From an uncultured bacterium (lineage in GTDB: Bacteria; UBP6; UBA1177): 44,355 nucleotides of DNA. Both the position numbers and the translations under genes were made by a program. This document shows, one piece after another, positions 24,524 through 33,178 of this stretch (the first letter of the stretch is position 1; every line of letters begins with the position of its first letter). The stretch covers positions 1-44,355 of the forward strand of contig CAJOMF010000007.1 of assembly GCA_905235605.1 (NCBI GenBank), in the 5' to 3' direction. The notes beneath the pieces are model-generated. The model saw only the letters and a program-made list of their open reading frames with translations, had not been told where the DNA came from and did not search any database.

Positions 24524-25768
24524 CTAATCTGAAGTCTTCTTGTTTTTGATTTTTTCCCAATATTCCTTGATTTTTGCTTCGTAGCCGATGTTTTTCATTT
24601 TGTAGAATTGCGGCGGCTCGACATCTCCGGGGAAGTAGCGCTGGTCGACCCAGTGGTTTTCGTAGTCGTGCGGATATTTGTAGTTTCCTTTTTCTTCGCC
24701 GGGAGCGAAAGAGGAGTCGTTGATTAGGTGATTCGGGATTTCAAGTGTCGGATTTTCCTTGAAATAATCTTCGGCGGCGTGAAGTCCCAAATAACTTGCG
24801 TTGCTTTTGGGAGCGGTCGCAAGATAGTTCACGATGTGCGCTAAAATTATCTTTCCTTCGGGGTAGCCCACAGCCTGGAATGCATGGAGCGCCGCAACTG
24901 CGAGCTCAAGAGCCCTCGGATCGGCGTTGCCGACGTCTTCGGAAGCAAAAATTATCATTCTGCGAAGCAAAAACAGCGGATTGTCGCCCGATTCGATCAT
25001 TTTGACGAGGTAGTAAAGCGCGGCGTCCGGGTCGCTTCCGCGGAGACTTTTGATGAAAGCCGAGATCGTGCGGTAGTGGAAATCGCCTGTTTTATCGTAC
25101 TGGTTCGGATTTTCCACGAGTTCCATCACGTTTTCGCGGGTGATTTTTCCTCCTCCGCTCAGATGGAACGCGCTTTCCATGATGGAAACTGCGATCCTTA
25201 CGTCGCCAGAAGCCTCTTTCGCAATGATTTCAAGGAGTTCTTCATCGATTTCGGCTTTGAGATAGTCGACCGCGCGGTGCAAAACCGTGATTATGTCGGA
25301 GACTGAAATTTTTGAAAAACGGACGCTTCTGGCGCGTGAAAGCAGGGCGTTGTTGACGTAAAACGACGGATTTTCGGTAGTCGCGCCGATAAAAATAACA
25401 CCTTCGTTTTCTATCATCGGAAGAAAAATATCCTGCTGCGCCTTGTTGAATCGGTGGATCTCGTCGATAAAAACTATCTGCTTGTCGACGAAAACCGACT
25501 CTCTGTCTTTGTAAAGGATCTTCTTTATGTCGGCCGAACTGTCCGTAACTGCTGAGAATTTATAGAGTTTCGCTCCATAAAGCCCTGCGGCTATCCTTGC
25601 GACGGTCGTTTTTCCCGTTCCTGGCGGGCCGTAGAAGACCATTGACGGCAGAAAACCCGATTTCAGGAACGATTTCAAAAGTTTGATGACATTCTGCTGT
25701 CCTACGACCTCATCGAATGTTTCGGGTCTGAGCACCGAATACAGGGGAATGTAAGCTGAATCGTTCAT
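24524..25768 (-). CDS. rarA: Replication-associated recombination protein A (AAA+ ATPase)
   Basis: RarA/MgsA acts at stalled replication forks as a clamp-loader-like AAA+ tetramer. The protein has 414 residues. Visible are [20 protein letters not shown], Walker [15 protein letters not shown], Walker [16 protein letters not shown], sensor [21 protein letters not shown], then the C-terminal MgsA domain ([63 protein letters not shown]). The start overlaps the ApbE-like gene by 4 bp (ATGA). It ends next to the AYAQNDG repeat. Confidence 0.96.
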   Translation of the reverse strand: MNDSAYIPLYSVLRPETFDEVVGQQNVIKLLKSFLKSGFLPSMVFYGPPGTGKTTVARIAAGLYGAKLYKFSAVTDSSADIKKILYKDRESVFVDKQIVFIDEIHRFNKAQQDIFLPMIENEGVIFIGATTENPSFYVNNALLSRARSVRFSKISVSDIITVLHRAVDYLKAEIDEELLEIIAKEASGDVRIAVSIMESAFHLSGGGKITRENVMELVENPNQYDKTGDFHYRTISAFIKSLRGSDPDAALYYLVKMIESGDNPLFLLRRMIIFASEDVGNADPRALELAVAALHAFQAVGYPEGKIILAHIVNYLATAPKSNASYLGLHAAEDYFKENPTLEIPNHLINDSSFAPGEEKGNYKYPHDYENHWVDQRYFPGDVEPPQFYKMKNIGYEAKIKEYWEKIKNKKTSD

Positions 25769-27426
25769 TTCTTTTTTTCGGGAACAGTTCCGTCTGGATT
25801 GAGGCCGCGTGCCTTGTAGTCGGCTTTGATCTTAGCCTCTTTAACATCTTCCGTAGTCATGAATAAATCTTTAAATTTCTGCGGTACGAAGACGGTCGAA
25901 TCGTTTTTGAGGACTGCGAAAATCGTGTCGGGAAAGCCTTTTTCGTGGTCTGAAATCCGTGAGTTGTCCGATATGAAAAGTGAATAAGAGAGCATCCGTG
26001 CCCTGACGGGATCCTCCTCGTCGATAACGAAGGCTGCCAGGTTGTTTTCAACTTGGGTTGCCGTTCTCCAATCGACCGGAGTATCGTATTTCCTGAACAT
26101 CGTCTTCTTGATCGGATCAAAGAAGTAGGTTTTGTCGGGATAATCCTTTTTGAGCTGGATGAGATAAGCGTTTTTTGCGTCGTATTCCTTAATGGAATCG
26201 AGATCTTTCCTTATTTTTTCGCTAAGTTCTTCCATTCTTGCCATTATCACGTTCTCGTTGCGCCGCGTGATGACGAAGTAACCCTCTTCGGGCAAGAGTT
26301 TTATCGCGCCGCGTATTTTGTCTGTGACAGAGAAAGGATCGTCGATCGAAACCGACCAGCGGACGTATTCTTTCGGGAGTTTCCATATTCCGTGGCGGTC
26401 GCCGAGATAGATGAGATAGTTGAATTTTACTTTCGGCAGCTTTTCCTTGAGCTGCTTCATGAAAAGCGCTTCTCTGAAAAAGTTTACGTCGATGCTGATA
26501 TTCGGGCTCAGGATTTTTACGCTTCTTTTCTCATCGTTGAGCTCGATTTTTTTCGGGTCGGCGTACGGAACAAAGGCTTTTGCGTTCTCGAATTTCGGAG
26601 CTTCGTCGATTGTCGAGTGGATTTTGATGTAAGCTAAAATGTTGAGCAGAAGCGCCTTTTTCTCGTTTTCGGAAATCGAAGACGGCTTCGAAAGAGCCTC
26701 TTTCAGCATTTTTGCGAAAGTTTTGTCCGCCAGTTTGTATATCTGATCAGCGATATCCTCTACAGAAGATGCCGAGTCGGTCTTTTCCTTCGTCAGAGTG
26801 TCGAGAAGTCTTTTCCTGTTCTGAATTTCGGAAGGTGACAGCATAGGATTGTCGAAAAGATAATTCAAAACAACTTCCGCTTTTGCATAAGCCGTTGATT
26901 TTCTTTTGTAATTACGATACTGCCGGTCCCAGAATCCCGAAATTTCGCCAGATGCCAGGTTGTAGTAAGAAATTTCCGACATTTTTCTGCCGGTCTCAAG
27001 GAGTTCATAAAGCGCCGGAAACGAAGATAGATTCTGCTCTTCCTTAAGCGTTTCGCCGGTTTCTGAGTGTGTCTCGTTTATGAGCTTGGCGACGTTCAGC
27101 ATTTCGTTGACTTCGTTTTCAGACTGCCGGATCATCGCGTGGAAGTCCTTGTTCCAGAAGTCGGAACCAAGGTTTGTTGCCCTTATCACAAGTTTGCTTT
27201 CTTCAAAAACCGTGTAGGTAAGAGGTGTTTCCACGAAAAAATCCTTGTAGTAATCGGAATACTGCTTTGCTGCGGCAAAACGGTCATATTCTTTGTCACC
27301 TGTCCATTTGATCATAAAATAGAGAAAAAATCCGCCGACAACGATAAGCAGGATCAAGTAGCGCCATTGGGAGTTGTTTCTGCCGGCGGCAAGTTCCGAG
27401 GCGCGGACTTTTCTTTTGGGAGACAT
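25765..27426 (-). CDS. Membrane-anchored, degenerate ApbE-like protein
   Basis: The protein has 553 residues. A charged start and one membrane segment (YLILLIVVGGFFLYFMIKW, ~23-41) suggest a periplasmic protein. Several parts line up with ApbE FAD:protein FMN transferases: SENEVNEMLNV followed by LYELLETGRKMSEISYYNLASGEISGFW, then RSVKILSPNISIDVNFFREALFMKQLKEKLPKVKFNYLIYLGDRHGIW, and SVSIDDP and YFFDPIKKTM in place of the usual DP.TG. The glycines and Mg-binding motif of true ApbE are missing, and a long helical insert separates the halves. It may be a non-catalytic relative. It lies between khpA and rarA with overlapping ends. Confidence 0.45.
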   Translation of the reverse strand: MSPKRKVRASELAAGRNNSQWRYLILLIVVGGFFLYFMIKWTGDKEYDRFAAAKQYSDYYKDFFVETPLTYTVFEESKLVIRATNLGSDFWNKDFHAMIRQSENEVNEMLNVAKLINETHSETGETLKEEQNLSSFPALYELLETGRKMSEISYYNLASGEISGFWDRQYRNYKRKSTAYAKAEVVLNYLFDNPMLSPSEIQNRKRLLDTLTKEKTDSASSVEDIADQIYKLADKTFAKMLKEALSKPSSISENEKKALLLNILAYIKIHSTIDEAPKFENAKAFVPYADPKKIELNDEKRSVKILSPNISIDVNFFREALFMKQLKEKLPKVKFNYLIYLGDRHGIWKLPKEYVRWSVSIDDPFSVTDKIRGAIKLLPEEGYFVITRRNENVIMARMEELSEKIRKDLDSIKEYDAKNAYLIQLKKDYPDKTYFFDPIKKTMFRKYDTPVDWRTATQVENNLAAFVIDEEDPVRARMLSYSLFISDNSRISDHEKGFPDTIFAVLKNDSTVFVPQKFKDLFMTTEDVKEAKIKADYKARGLNPDGTVPEKKK

Positions 27427-27665
27427 TATTTGTTCTCTTCGATGATTTCCAAAACGACTTTCTGATTCTGACGGCTTGCAACTGCGCTGATGAGAGTGCG
27501 GAGAGCGTTTGCTGTTCTGCCGCTTTTACCGATGACTTTGCCGACATCTTCCGGAGCGACCCTGAGTTCGATGATAGCAGTGTTTTTTCCCTCGATGTAG
27601 CTTACTTCGACTGCTTCTGGAACATCAACCAGCTTTTTTGTAATGAATTCAACAAATTCTTTCAT
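27426..27665 (-). CDS. khpA: KH-domain RNA-binding protein KhpA
   Basis: The protein has 79 residues from MKEFVEFI, fixed by GGAGG five bases upstream; the track ORF starts 12 codons too early. It is a single KH domain with the GxxG loop in VGKVIGKSGRTANALR, normal KhpA length. Family members bind RNA, often together with KhpB/Jag, and affect cell division and small-RNA biology. Its TAA shares a base with the ATG of the ApbE-like gene (TAATG), starting the khpA / ApbE-like / rarA operon. Confidence 0.92.
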   Translation of the reverse strand: MKEFVEFITKKLVDVPEAVEVSYIEGKNTAIIELRVAPEDVGKVIGKSGRTANALRTLISAVASRQNQKVVLEIIEENK

Positions 27666-27782
27666 GAGATCCTCCAAAGGTTGAATAGGTGTAAAACTCA
27701 AACGTAAAATGACCCAAAACTTCTATCAAATTTAATGTTTTTCATAAAAAACGCAATTTTTCTTAATTTTTAAGCACATTTA

Positions 27783-29315
27783 TCAGTATTGTCCTGTTCC
27801 GGGCTTGTATTCCGCCGCATCCCACTTAAAGTTGTCGATAAGAACAAGCGAATCATATACGTGATCGTAGAGATCCCAGATAGCGAGTCTTACGGTTATT
27901 ACTTCTCCGCCGACAACGTTTCCGCGTGTCGTGAGCCAGCCCGTTCCGCCGTTTGACGCAAAACCGGTTCCCTGCAGTTCTTCAGTTCCTTTACATGATT
28001 CCTGGGTTGCAGGATAACTGCTTACAGGGGAACATTGTGTGAAAAGCCCTGATGGAGCCAGATTTATACCGACAGGGTTGCCTGCAGCATCCATAGCCAG
28101 ATTTTTGTCGGCAGGATTCTGCAGAGTCGGATCACTGCTTGTATAGTCCGAATCAAGCAGTGCGATGAAAAAGTCATTATATTTGCTGCAAATATAGTTT
28201 GGATACTCTTTGGTGATAAAGTATATGTTGAAGCTGAACGATTTTGCAGTTTTGGGAGTTCTTATCCTCATTCGGAGCATTACAGCATCGTTTACAGAAC
28301 CGCTTGTTCCTGACGACGAGCATGAACTTGCTGAGGGAAAGCTGCCGCCGTTTGCTGCAACCCAGTCTGCCGGTGCCCCGGATGTTGTCCCACCGCTGTA
28401 ATCAGGATTTGTAATAGGATTCCCGAGCTTGCTTGAAGTCAAAGCAAGCATTAAATTGCCTTCTTTCGGTTTGATAACGTTTCCGAAAGCCGAAAGAAGT
28501 CCATTACTGCCTGCGTGCGCAGTACCGCTGCCGGTTGGAAACGATATTGTGGCGTCAATAAGTCCCCATTCGTTGGAATCCTCGGTCGTCGTTTTGCAGA
28601 TTCCTATTGCCTTTGCATAATCGAAAGGATTGGTGGAAGATTCTGAAACACCGGATTCGCAGTCTGTCTCAATTACCTCGTATTCGCACATGTCGGAAGG
28701 ACTGTTTGCATCCCAAGCTTCTTTCGGAAAAGGGCATTGATCGGTCGTTTCGCAGCAGTCGTAGCATGAGCCGACACCGTCGCCGTCGAAATCTGTTCCG
28801 TCGTCAACAACGCCGTTGCAGTCGTTGTCTATTCCGTCATGGCAGAGTTCTTCGCCGACCTCGCTGACCGGAAGGACTTCGCCTTCGCATTTTCCCCAGG
28901 TTCCGTCTTCCCTGCATGTTCTTACAGCAGCTCTGCACGGACCGACATTTTCAGTCGCCGGATCGCCCTGATATTCGCAGGTCTGTTTTTTGCCTGGAGT
29001 GCAGCTTCCGGTTATCGGGTCGTCGTCTCCGTCCTGTTTGCCCGGAGTGCTGCTGTCATCGGTATCGGTCTCGCTTCCGTCGCTGCTGCTGTCAGTATCG
29101 CCGTTGTCACCTCCGCCGTTATTGCCGCCGTTAGAGCCGTCGGTGCAGATTTTCTTTTCGGGATCGCATGTCAGGCCGAGAGGGCAGTCAAGAGTCGACT
29201 CGCAGATTTGACTGTTTCCGCTGCCGGATGAACCGCCATCCTCATCGTCTTCGCCGCAGGAAATAAGACAACATACTGAAATCATTAACATTAGCGAAAA
29301 TTTAAACAGTTTCAT
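27783..29315 (-). CDS. MopE-like lipoprotein with choice-of-anchor-L-like domain (paralog 1)
   Basis: The protein has 510 residues. The lipobox is LISC (Cys20). A Cys-containing segment (CESTLDCPLGLTCDPEKKIC) and a Gly/Asn/Asp/Ser linker follow. GKQDGDDDPITG then leads to a Cys-rich module (CTPGKKQTCEYQGDP...CHDGIDNDCNGVVDDG), a MopE-type metal-binding repeat. The C-terminal ~250 residues carry SFNIYFITKEYPNYICSKYNDF and GGTGWLTTRGNVVGGEVITVRLAIWD..YDSLVLIDNFKW, typical of the choice-of-anchor-L domain of surface adhesins. The likely role is a surface adhesin or metal binder. AGGAGG and a strong promoter precede it. It is a paralog of the next gene. Confidence 0.75.
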   Translation of the reverse strand: MKLFKFSLMLMISVCCLISCGEDDEDGGSSGSGNSQICESTLDCPLGLTCDPEKKICTDGSNGGNNGGGDNGDTDSSSDGSETDTDDSSTPGKQDGDDDPITGSCTPGKKQTCEYQGDPATENVGPCRAAVRTCREDGTWGKCEGEVLPVSEVGEELCHDGIDNDCNGVVDDGTDFDGDGVGSCYDCCETTDQCPFPKEAWDANSPSDMCEYEVIETDCESGVSESSTNPFDYAKAIGICKTTTEDSNEWGLIDATISFPTGSGTAHAGSNGLLSAFGNVIKPKEGNLMLALTSSKLGNPITNPDYSGGTTSGAPADWVAANGGSFPSASSCSSSGTSGSVNDAVMLRMRIRTPKTAKSFSFNIYFITKEYPNYICSKYNDFFIALLDSDYTSSDPTLQNPADKNLAMDAAGNPVGINLAPSGLFTQCSPVSSYPATQESCKGTEELQGTGFASNGGTGWLTTRGNVVGGEVITVRLAIWDLYDHVYDSLVLIDNFKWDAAEYKPGTGQY

Positions 29316-29355
29316 TTTATCCTCCTATCCTCCAATAAGGAAACAAAATTATATG

Positions 29356-29384
29356 ATTATAATTTGATGATAAAAAATAATCAA
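29356..29384 (-). promoter_or_regulatory. Promoter of MopE-like lipoprotein 1
   Basis: On the minus strand TTGATT, 17 bases, then a perfect TATAAT, about 40 bases before the ATG. Confidence 0.65.
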
Positions 29385-29421
29385 GGGATTTATTTCGGTT
29401 TTTTCGGAAAGTTAAGTCGGT

Positions 29422-31122
29422 TTAATATTGACCGGTCCCCGCTTTTGCAGGCTGCGGAAGCCATTTGAAGCCGTCGAGAAGAACGGTCGAATCCCATGAA
29501 TGGTCGGGACCGTATCCTACAGTTCCCTGTTCCCAAATCGCCAGTCTTAAGGTGATTGTTTCGCCCGGAACGACGTTTCCGCGGGTCGTCAGCCAGCCAG
29601 TGCCGCCGTTTTTCGGGGAAAAAGCATCAAAACCCGTTCCGTCAATAAGTGATCCGTCGGTGCAGTAAGATGAAAAATCATAGCTGCTGTTCTGATAACA
29701 TGCCGTGAAAAGACCTTCAGGAGCAAGGTCTACGCCGACGAAGTTGCCGTTATAATCTTTTGCAAGGTTTTTATCGTAAGGATTCTGGAATTCATCGTTC
29801 GGATACTGAGTGTTATGCTCCGAATCAAGCAGAGCGATGAAGAAATCGTTGTAGTTGCTTGAAGAGCATACTGTACTCGGATATTCAACCGAGAAAAAGA
29901 AAAGGTTGAACTGGAAAGCACGTGCATTCATCGGAGCTTTCACTTTGAGGGTAAGCATGATCGGATCCTGAACATGCGGGATCTCTTTGCCTGCACACTG
30001 ATCTGTGAGACCGTCTTCAACAGTTGTTCCGCCGCATGTCGGTGACTTCGGAATCGCGCAGTTCGGCATCATGTTTATCCAGTCTGCCGGGATCGTGCTT
30101 GCAGTTTTCATGTCTCCGGCATCCAATGTGGCCACAGTGGCGTTTTTCGTCGGTTTGTTCCAGGGACCGGTGGAAAGGATAGCCATTTTAGAGCCTTCGA
30201 GCGCAACGATGTTGTTTCCGAATTTCGGTTCGGCTGCAAATGTTTTGTAGTTTGCATCGTAATACGGCAGAGGAAGGCTTGTCCTGTTGGATCCGTTGAT
30301 TTTTTCGGTTACCGGATCACCGGCAAGTGAAAGTGTCGCTGAAACAAGCTGATCGCCGCATATTCCCATTGCGTGGGCGAGTTTTACCGCATTGCCGGGG
30401 TAGTCTTCAAGGGCGAGAGGATCATCTTCTCCGTCACATGAAGTCGATTCATCGATTTCGCCGTTGCAGTTGTTGTCAACTCCGTCTCCCTGCATTTCAT
30501 AAGCACCCGGATATATCGTTGCAGGATCGAATCCGTTGCAGTCGCTGGCAATTTCGCAGCAGTCGGAACACGCGCCGTAGCCGTCGCCGTCGAAATCGGC
30601 TCCGTTGTCGACTGTGCCGTCGCAGTCGTTGTCTATTCCGTCATTGCAGAGCTCGTCACCGAATTCGGTAACAGGAAGAACTTCGCCTTCACATTTTCCC
30701 CATGCACCGTCTTCTTTGCAGGTCCTTATTCCGGCTCTGCACGGGCCGACATTTTCAGTGGCCGGATCGCCCTGATAAGGACAGGTCTGCTTTTTGCCGG
30801 GAGTGCATGGTCCTGTTATAGGATCGTCGTCTCCGTCCTGTTTGCCGGGATTGTCACTGGCGGTATCAGAATCGTCACCGGTGTCTGAAACTTGACCGGA
30901 ATCTCCAGAGTCGCTGTAATCTCCGGAATCTCCTGAATCACCGGAACCGCCGCCCTGCGTACATGTCCCGGTGGATTTGTCGCATGAGTAACCTATCTGA
31001 CAGTCAAGGTTGGATGAGCAGGTTTTGCCCTGAGCACTTCCGTTGTCGTCTTCATCACCAGAGCATGAAACAAAAATCAGAACAAAAATCGACAAAATTG
31101 AAAGAAGGTAAAATTTTTTCAT
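29422..31122 (-). CDS. MopE-like lipoprotein with choice-of-anchor-L-like domain (paralog 2)
   Basis: From MKKFYLLS the protein has 566 residues; GGAG supports this start. The lipobox is FVSC (Cys20). The architecture matches paralog 1: CSSNLDCQIGYSCDKSTGTC, an Asp/Ser/Gly linker with repeated DSGDSGD units, GKQDGDDDPITG, the same Cys module, and two MopE motifs (CNDGIDNDCDGTVDNG and DGVDNNCNGEIDE), one more than the shorter paralog. The C-terminal domain has AFQFNLFFFSVEYPSTVCSSSNYNDF and GGTGWLTTRGNVVPGETITLRLAIWE. It is probably a surface-exposed binding protein. It has its own promoter and diverges from fcl. Confidence 0.75.
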   Translation of the reverse strand: MKKFYLLSILSIFVLIFVSCSGDEDDNGSAQGKTCSSNLDCQIGYSCDKSTGTCTQGGGSGDSGDSGDYSDSGDSGQVSDTGDDSDTASDNPGKQDGDDDPITGPCTPGKKQTCPYQGDPATENVGPCRAGIRTCKEDGAWGKCEGEVLPVTEFGDELCNDGIDNDCDGTVDNGADFDGDGYGACSDCCEIASDCNGFDPATIYPGAYEMQGDGVDNNCNGEIDESTSCDGEDDPLALEDYPGNAVKLAHAMGICGDQLVSATLSLAGDPVTEKINGSNRTSLPLPYYDANYKTFAAEPKFGNNIVALEGSKMAILSTGPWNKPTKNATVATLDAGDMKTASTIPADWINMMPNCAIPKSPTCGGTTVEDGLTDQCAGKEIPHVQDPIMLTLKVKAPMNARAFQFNLFFFSVEYPSTVCSSSNYNDFFIALLDSEHNTQYPNDEFQNPYDKNLAKDYNGNFVGVDLAPEGLFTACYQNSSYDFSSYCTDGSLIDGTGFDAFSPKNGGTGWLTTRGNVVPGETITLRLAIWEQGTVGYGPDHSWDSTVLLDGFKWLPQPAKAGTGQY

Positions 31123-31156
31123 GTGAAACTCCAAAATCAACACAATAAAACAAAAA

Positions 31157-31184
31157 ATTCTAAGCAGAAAAGAAAAAAAATCAA
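31157..31184 (-). promoter_or_regulatory. Promoter of MopE-like lipoprotein 2
   Basis: On the minus strand TTGATT, 16 bases, then TAGAAT (one mismatch to consensus), about 35 bases before the ATG. Confidence 0.5.
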
Positions 31185-31245
31185 ATGCTTTTTTTTTATC
31201 GAAAAGATGCTATATTGCCCCGGATTTTTGTTTCGGGGGTATTCA

Positions 31246-32217
31246 ATGGAAAAAAATTCTCTGATTTTCGTTGCAGGTCACAAAGGGCTTGTCGGCAGCG
31301 CACTTGTCCGCGAGCTCAGGTCGAAGGGTTACAACAACCTTATAATGAAGACTTCTTCTGAGCTTGATCTTACAAATCAGGTCGAAACGGAAAAGTTCTT
31401 TGCGGAAACCAAACCGGAATATGTTTTTCTGGCGGCTGCGCGCGTCGGCGGAATAGGTGCCAACAACAGTTTCCGTGCAGACATGATCTACAATAATCTT
31501 ATGATCGAATCGAATGTGATCAGCAATTCCTACAAATTCGGCGTGAAAAAGCTCCTTTTCCTGGGTTCGAGCTGCATTTATCCGAAATTTGCGCCGCAGC
31601 CGATGAGCGAAAACGCGCTTCTCACTGGCGAGCTGGAGTACACCAACGAGCCTTATGCGATCGCCAAGATCGCCGGGCTCAAAATGTGTGAATCCTACAA
31701 TATACAGTACGGAACGAACTTTGTTTCTGTCATGCCGACCAATCTTTACGGAGAAAACGACTCGTTCGATCTTGAAAACGGTCATGTCCTGCCTGTGATG
31801 ATAAGGAAATTCCATGAAGCGAAAGTCCACGGGCGCGATTATGTCGAACTTTGGGGAACTGGCAGGCCGCGCAGAGAGTTCCTTTACAGCGGAGACCTTG
31901 CAGAGGCGGTCGTTAAAATCATGGAGGAAGTCTCTTTCTCCGATCTCACCAGAGGGATGAATGAGATCCGCAACACTCATATCAATATCGGAACGGGCGA
32001 AGATATCACGATTTACGAGCTTGCCTACATCATCAAAGACATCGTCAGCTACGACGGAGACATCGTCTGGGATTCCTCAAAACCCGACGGAACGCCGCAG
32101 AAACTTCTCGACATTTCGAAAATAAAAAGTTTCGGCTGGAAACCGAAGACAAGACTTACCGACGGGATCGAGCATGTTTACCGCTGGTATGTCAAAAATA
32201 AAGGAAATCAGGAGTAA
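31246..32217 (+). CDS. fcl: GDP-L-fucose synthase
   Basis: It converts GDP-4-keto-6-deoxymannose to GDP-L-fucose with NADPH for surface polysaccharides. The protein has 323 residues, normal for Fcl/WcaG. Visible are the Rossmann motif VAGHKGLVGSALVREL, AAARVGGIGANN, GSSCIYPKFAPQPMSE, the catalytic YxxxK in EPYAIAKIAG, MPTNLYGENDSFDLENGHVLPVMIRKFHEA, and WGTGRPRREFLY. The track ORF starts 41 codons too early, in the AT-rich leader; GGGGG before ATTCAATGG fixes the start. No GDP-mannose dehydratase (gmd) is adjacent. The YitT-family gene follows after 5 bases. Confidence 0.95.
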   Translation: MEKNSLIFVAGHKGLVGSALVRELRSKGYNNLIMKTSSELDLTNQVETEKFFAETKPEYVFLAAARVGGIGANNSFRADMIYNNLMIESNVISNSYKFGVKKLLFLGSSCIYPKFAPQPMSENALLTGELEYTNEPYAIAKIAGLKMCESYNIQYGTNFVSVMPTNLYGENDSFDLENGHVLPVMIRKFHEAKVHGRDYVELWGTGRPRREFLYSGDLAEAVVKIMEEVSFSDLTRGMNEIRNTHINIGTGEDITIYELAYIIKDIVSYDGDIVWDSSKPDGTPQKLLDISKIKSFGWKPKTRLTDGIEHVYRWYVKNKGNQE

Positions 32218-32222
32218 TATCG

Positions 32223-33128
32223 ATGCTTCTCTATGCAGACAAACTCTTTTCTAAAGAGTGGTTCAAAAGTTTGTACCTGATTATTCAGGGCGCGCTTATC
32301 GCCGCTTTCGGTTACAACTTTTTTCTTATTCCTTATAAAATAATTCCCGGCGGACTGATGGGTCTCAGCAGTGTTTTCTACCACCTGGTCGGTATTCCGG
32401 TCGGCCTTCTCACGATAATTATGAATATCCCGCTCATCCTTCTCGGAATGAAGATCCTCGGCAACCGTTTCGGCTACAAAACGATACTCGGAATGTCGCT
32501 CCTTTCGCTTTTCAACGACGGAATGAACTATTTCTGGCACGATGTTACTCTGACTGACGACATTTTTTTGAGCTGCATAATCGGCGGAACTTTGGTCGGA
32601 GCGGGGGTTGCATCTATTTTCAAGGCGAAGGCGACTACCGGCGGCACAGACATCATCGCCCAGCTTTTTCATGTCAAGTTTAAGTTTTCTACGGGTAAAG
32701 TCGTTCTTTTCACAAACATAATTTTCCTTTCGCTCGGTGCTTTGTCGATCCACTTGAAAAATCCCGAAACTACAGAGTTTTTCAAAATGATAGTTTACGC
32801 GATAGTCGCGCAGTTCACCACGGCGAAGGTGATGGATGCCATCCTCGAGGGGACTTCGTATTACAAAGGGATCTTCATCATTTCGAACAAATACGACGAG
32901 GTCAAGGAAAAACTGCTCACTCAGCTTAGACGCGGCGGGACGATGATCCACGGACAGGGGATGTTCAAGGACGACGAGCGCAAAATCATCTTCACCGCGG
33001 TCAGCAGACGCGAATCTGCGTTCCTTAAAGAGTACATCAAATCGATAGATCCGCAGGCTTTCATCATCATTTTTCAGACAAACGAAATTTACGGACAGGG
33101 GTTCCTGCCGGTAAAGGATATTGAATAG
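32223..33128 (+). CDS. YitT-family membrane protein (YitT + DUF2179)
   Basis: The protein has 301 residues. The N-terminal two thirds holds five or six membrane segments with the family's FLIPYKIIPGGLMGLSSVFYHLVGIPVGLL and SIFKAKATTGGTDIIAQL. The C-terminal ~90 residues are a soluble DUF2179 domain (YKGIFIISNKYDEVKEKLLTQLRRGGTMIHGQGMF...SIDPQAFIIIFQTNEIYGQGF). The substrate of the family is not established. AGGAG precedes the ATG, 5 bases after fcl, so it is probably cotranscribed with fcl. Confidence 0.92.
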   Translation: MLLYADKLFSKEWFKSLYLIIQGALIAAFGYNFFLIPYKIIPGGLMGLSSVFYHLVGIPVGLLTIIMNIPLILLGMKILGNRFGYKTILGMSLLSLFNDGMNYFWHDVTLTDDIFLSCIIGGTLVGAGVASIFKAKATTGGTDIIAQLFHVKFKFSTGKVVLFTNIIFLSLGALSIHLKNPETTEFFKMIVYAIVAQFTTAKVMDAILEGTSYYKGIFIISNKYDEVKEKLLTQLRRGGTMIHGQGMFKDDERKIIFTAVSRRESAFLKEYIKSIDPQAFIIIFQTNEIYGQGFLPVKDIE

Positions 33129-33141
33129 CGGCGCAAATTGC

Positions 33142-33175
33142 CGGGATTCCGTGATTCCGTAATCCCGTTATCCCG
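33142..33175. repeat. Degenerate 8-bp tandem repeat with hairpin between convergent genes
   Basis: CGGGATT (33142-33148) and AATCCCG (33161-33167) are perfect 7-bp arms. The whole stretch reads as four degenerate units of GATTCCGT (GATTCCGT, GATTCCGT, AATCCCGT, TATCCCG). It lies in the 50-base gap between the stops of the YitT-family and patatin genes. No T-run follows on either strand, so it is a repeat first and a terminator only possibly. Confidence 0.55.
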
Positions 33176-33178
33176 ATA

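Noticed and set aside
31243-33000. Long minus-strand ORFs opposite fcl and the YitT-family gene (245 and 247 residues)
   Set aside because: They are shadows of strongly supported genes, with low-complexity charged composition and no ribosome sites.
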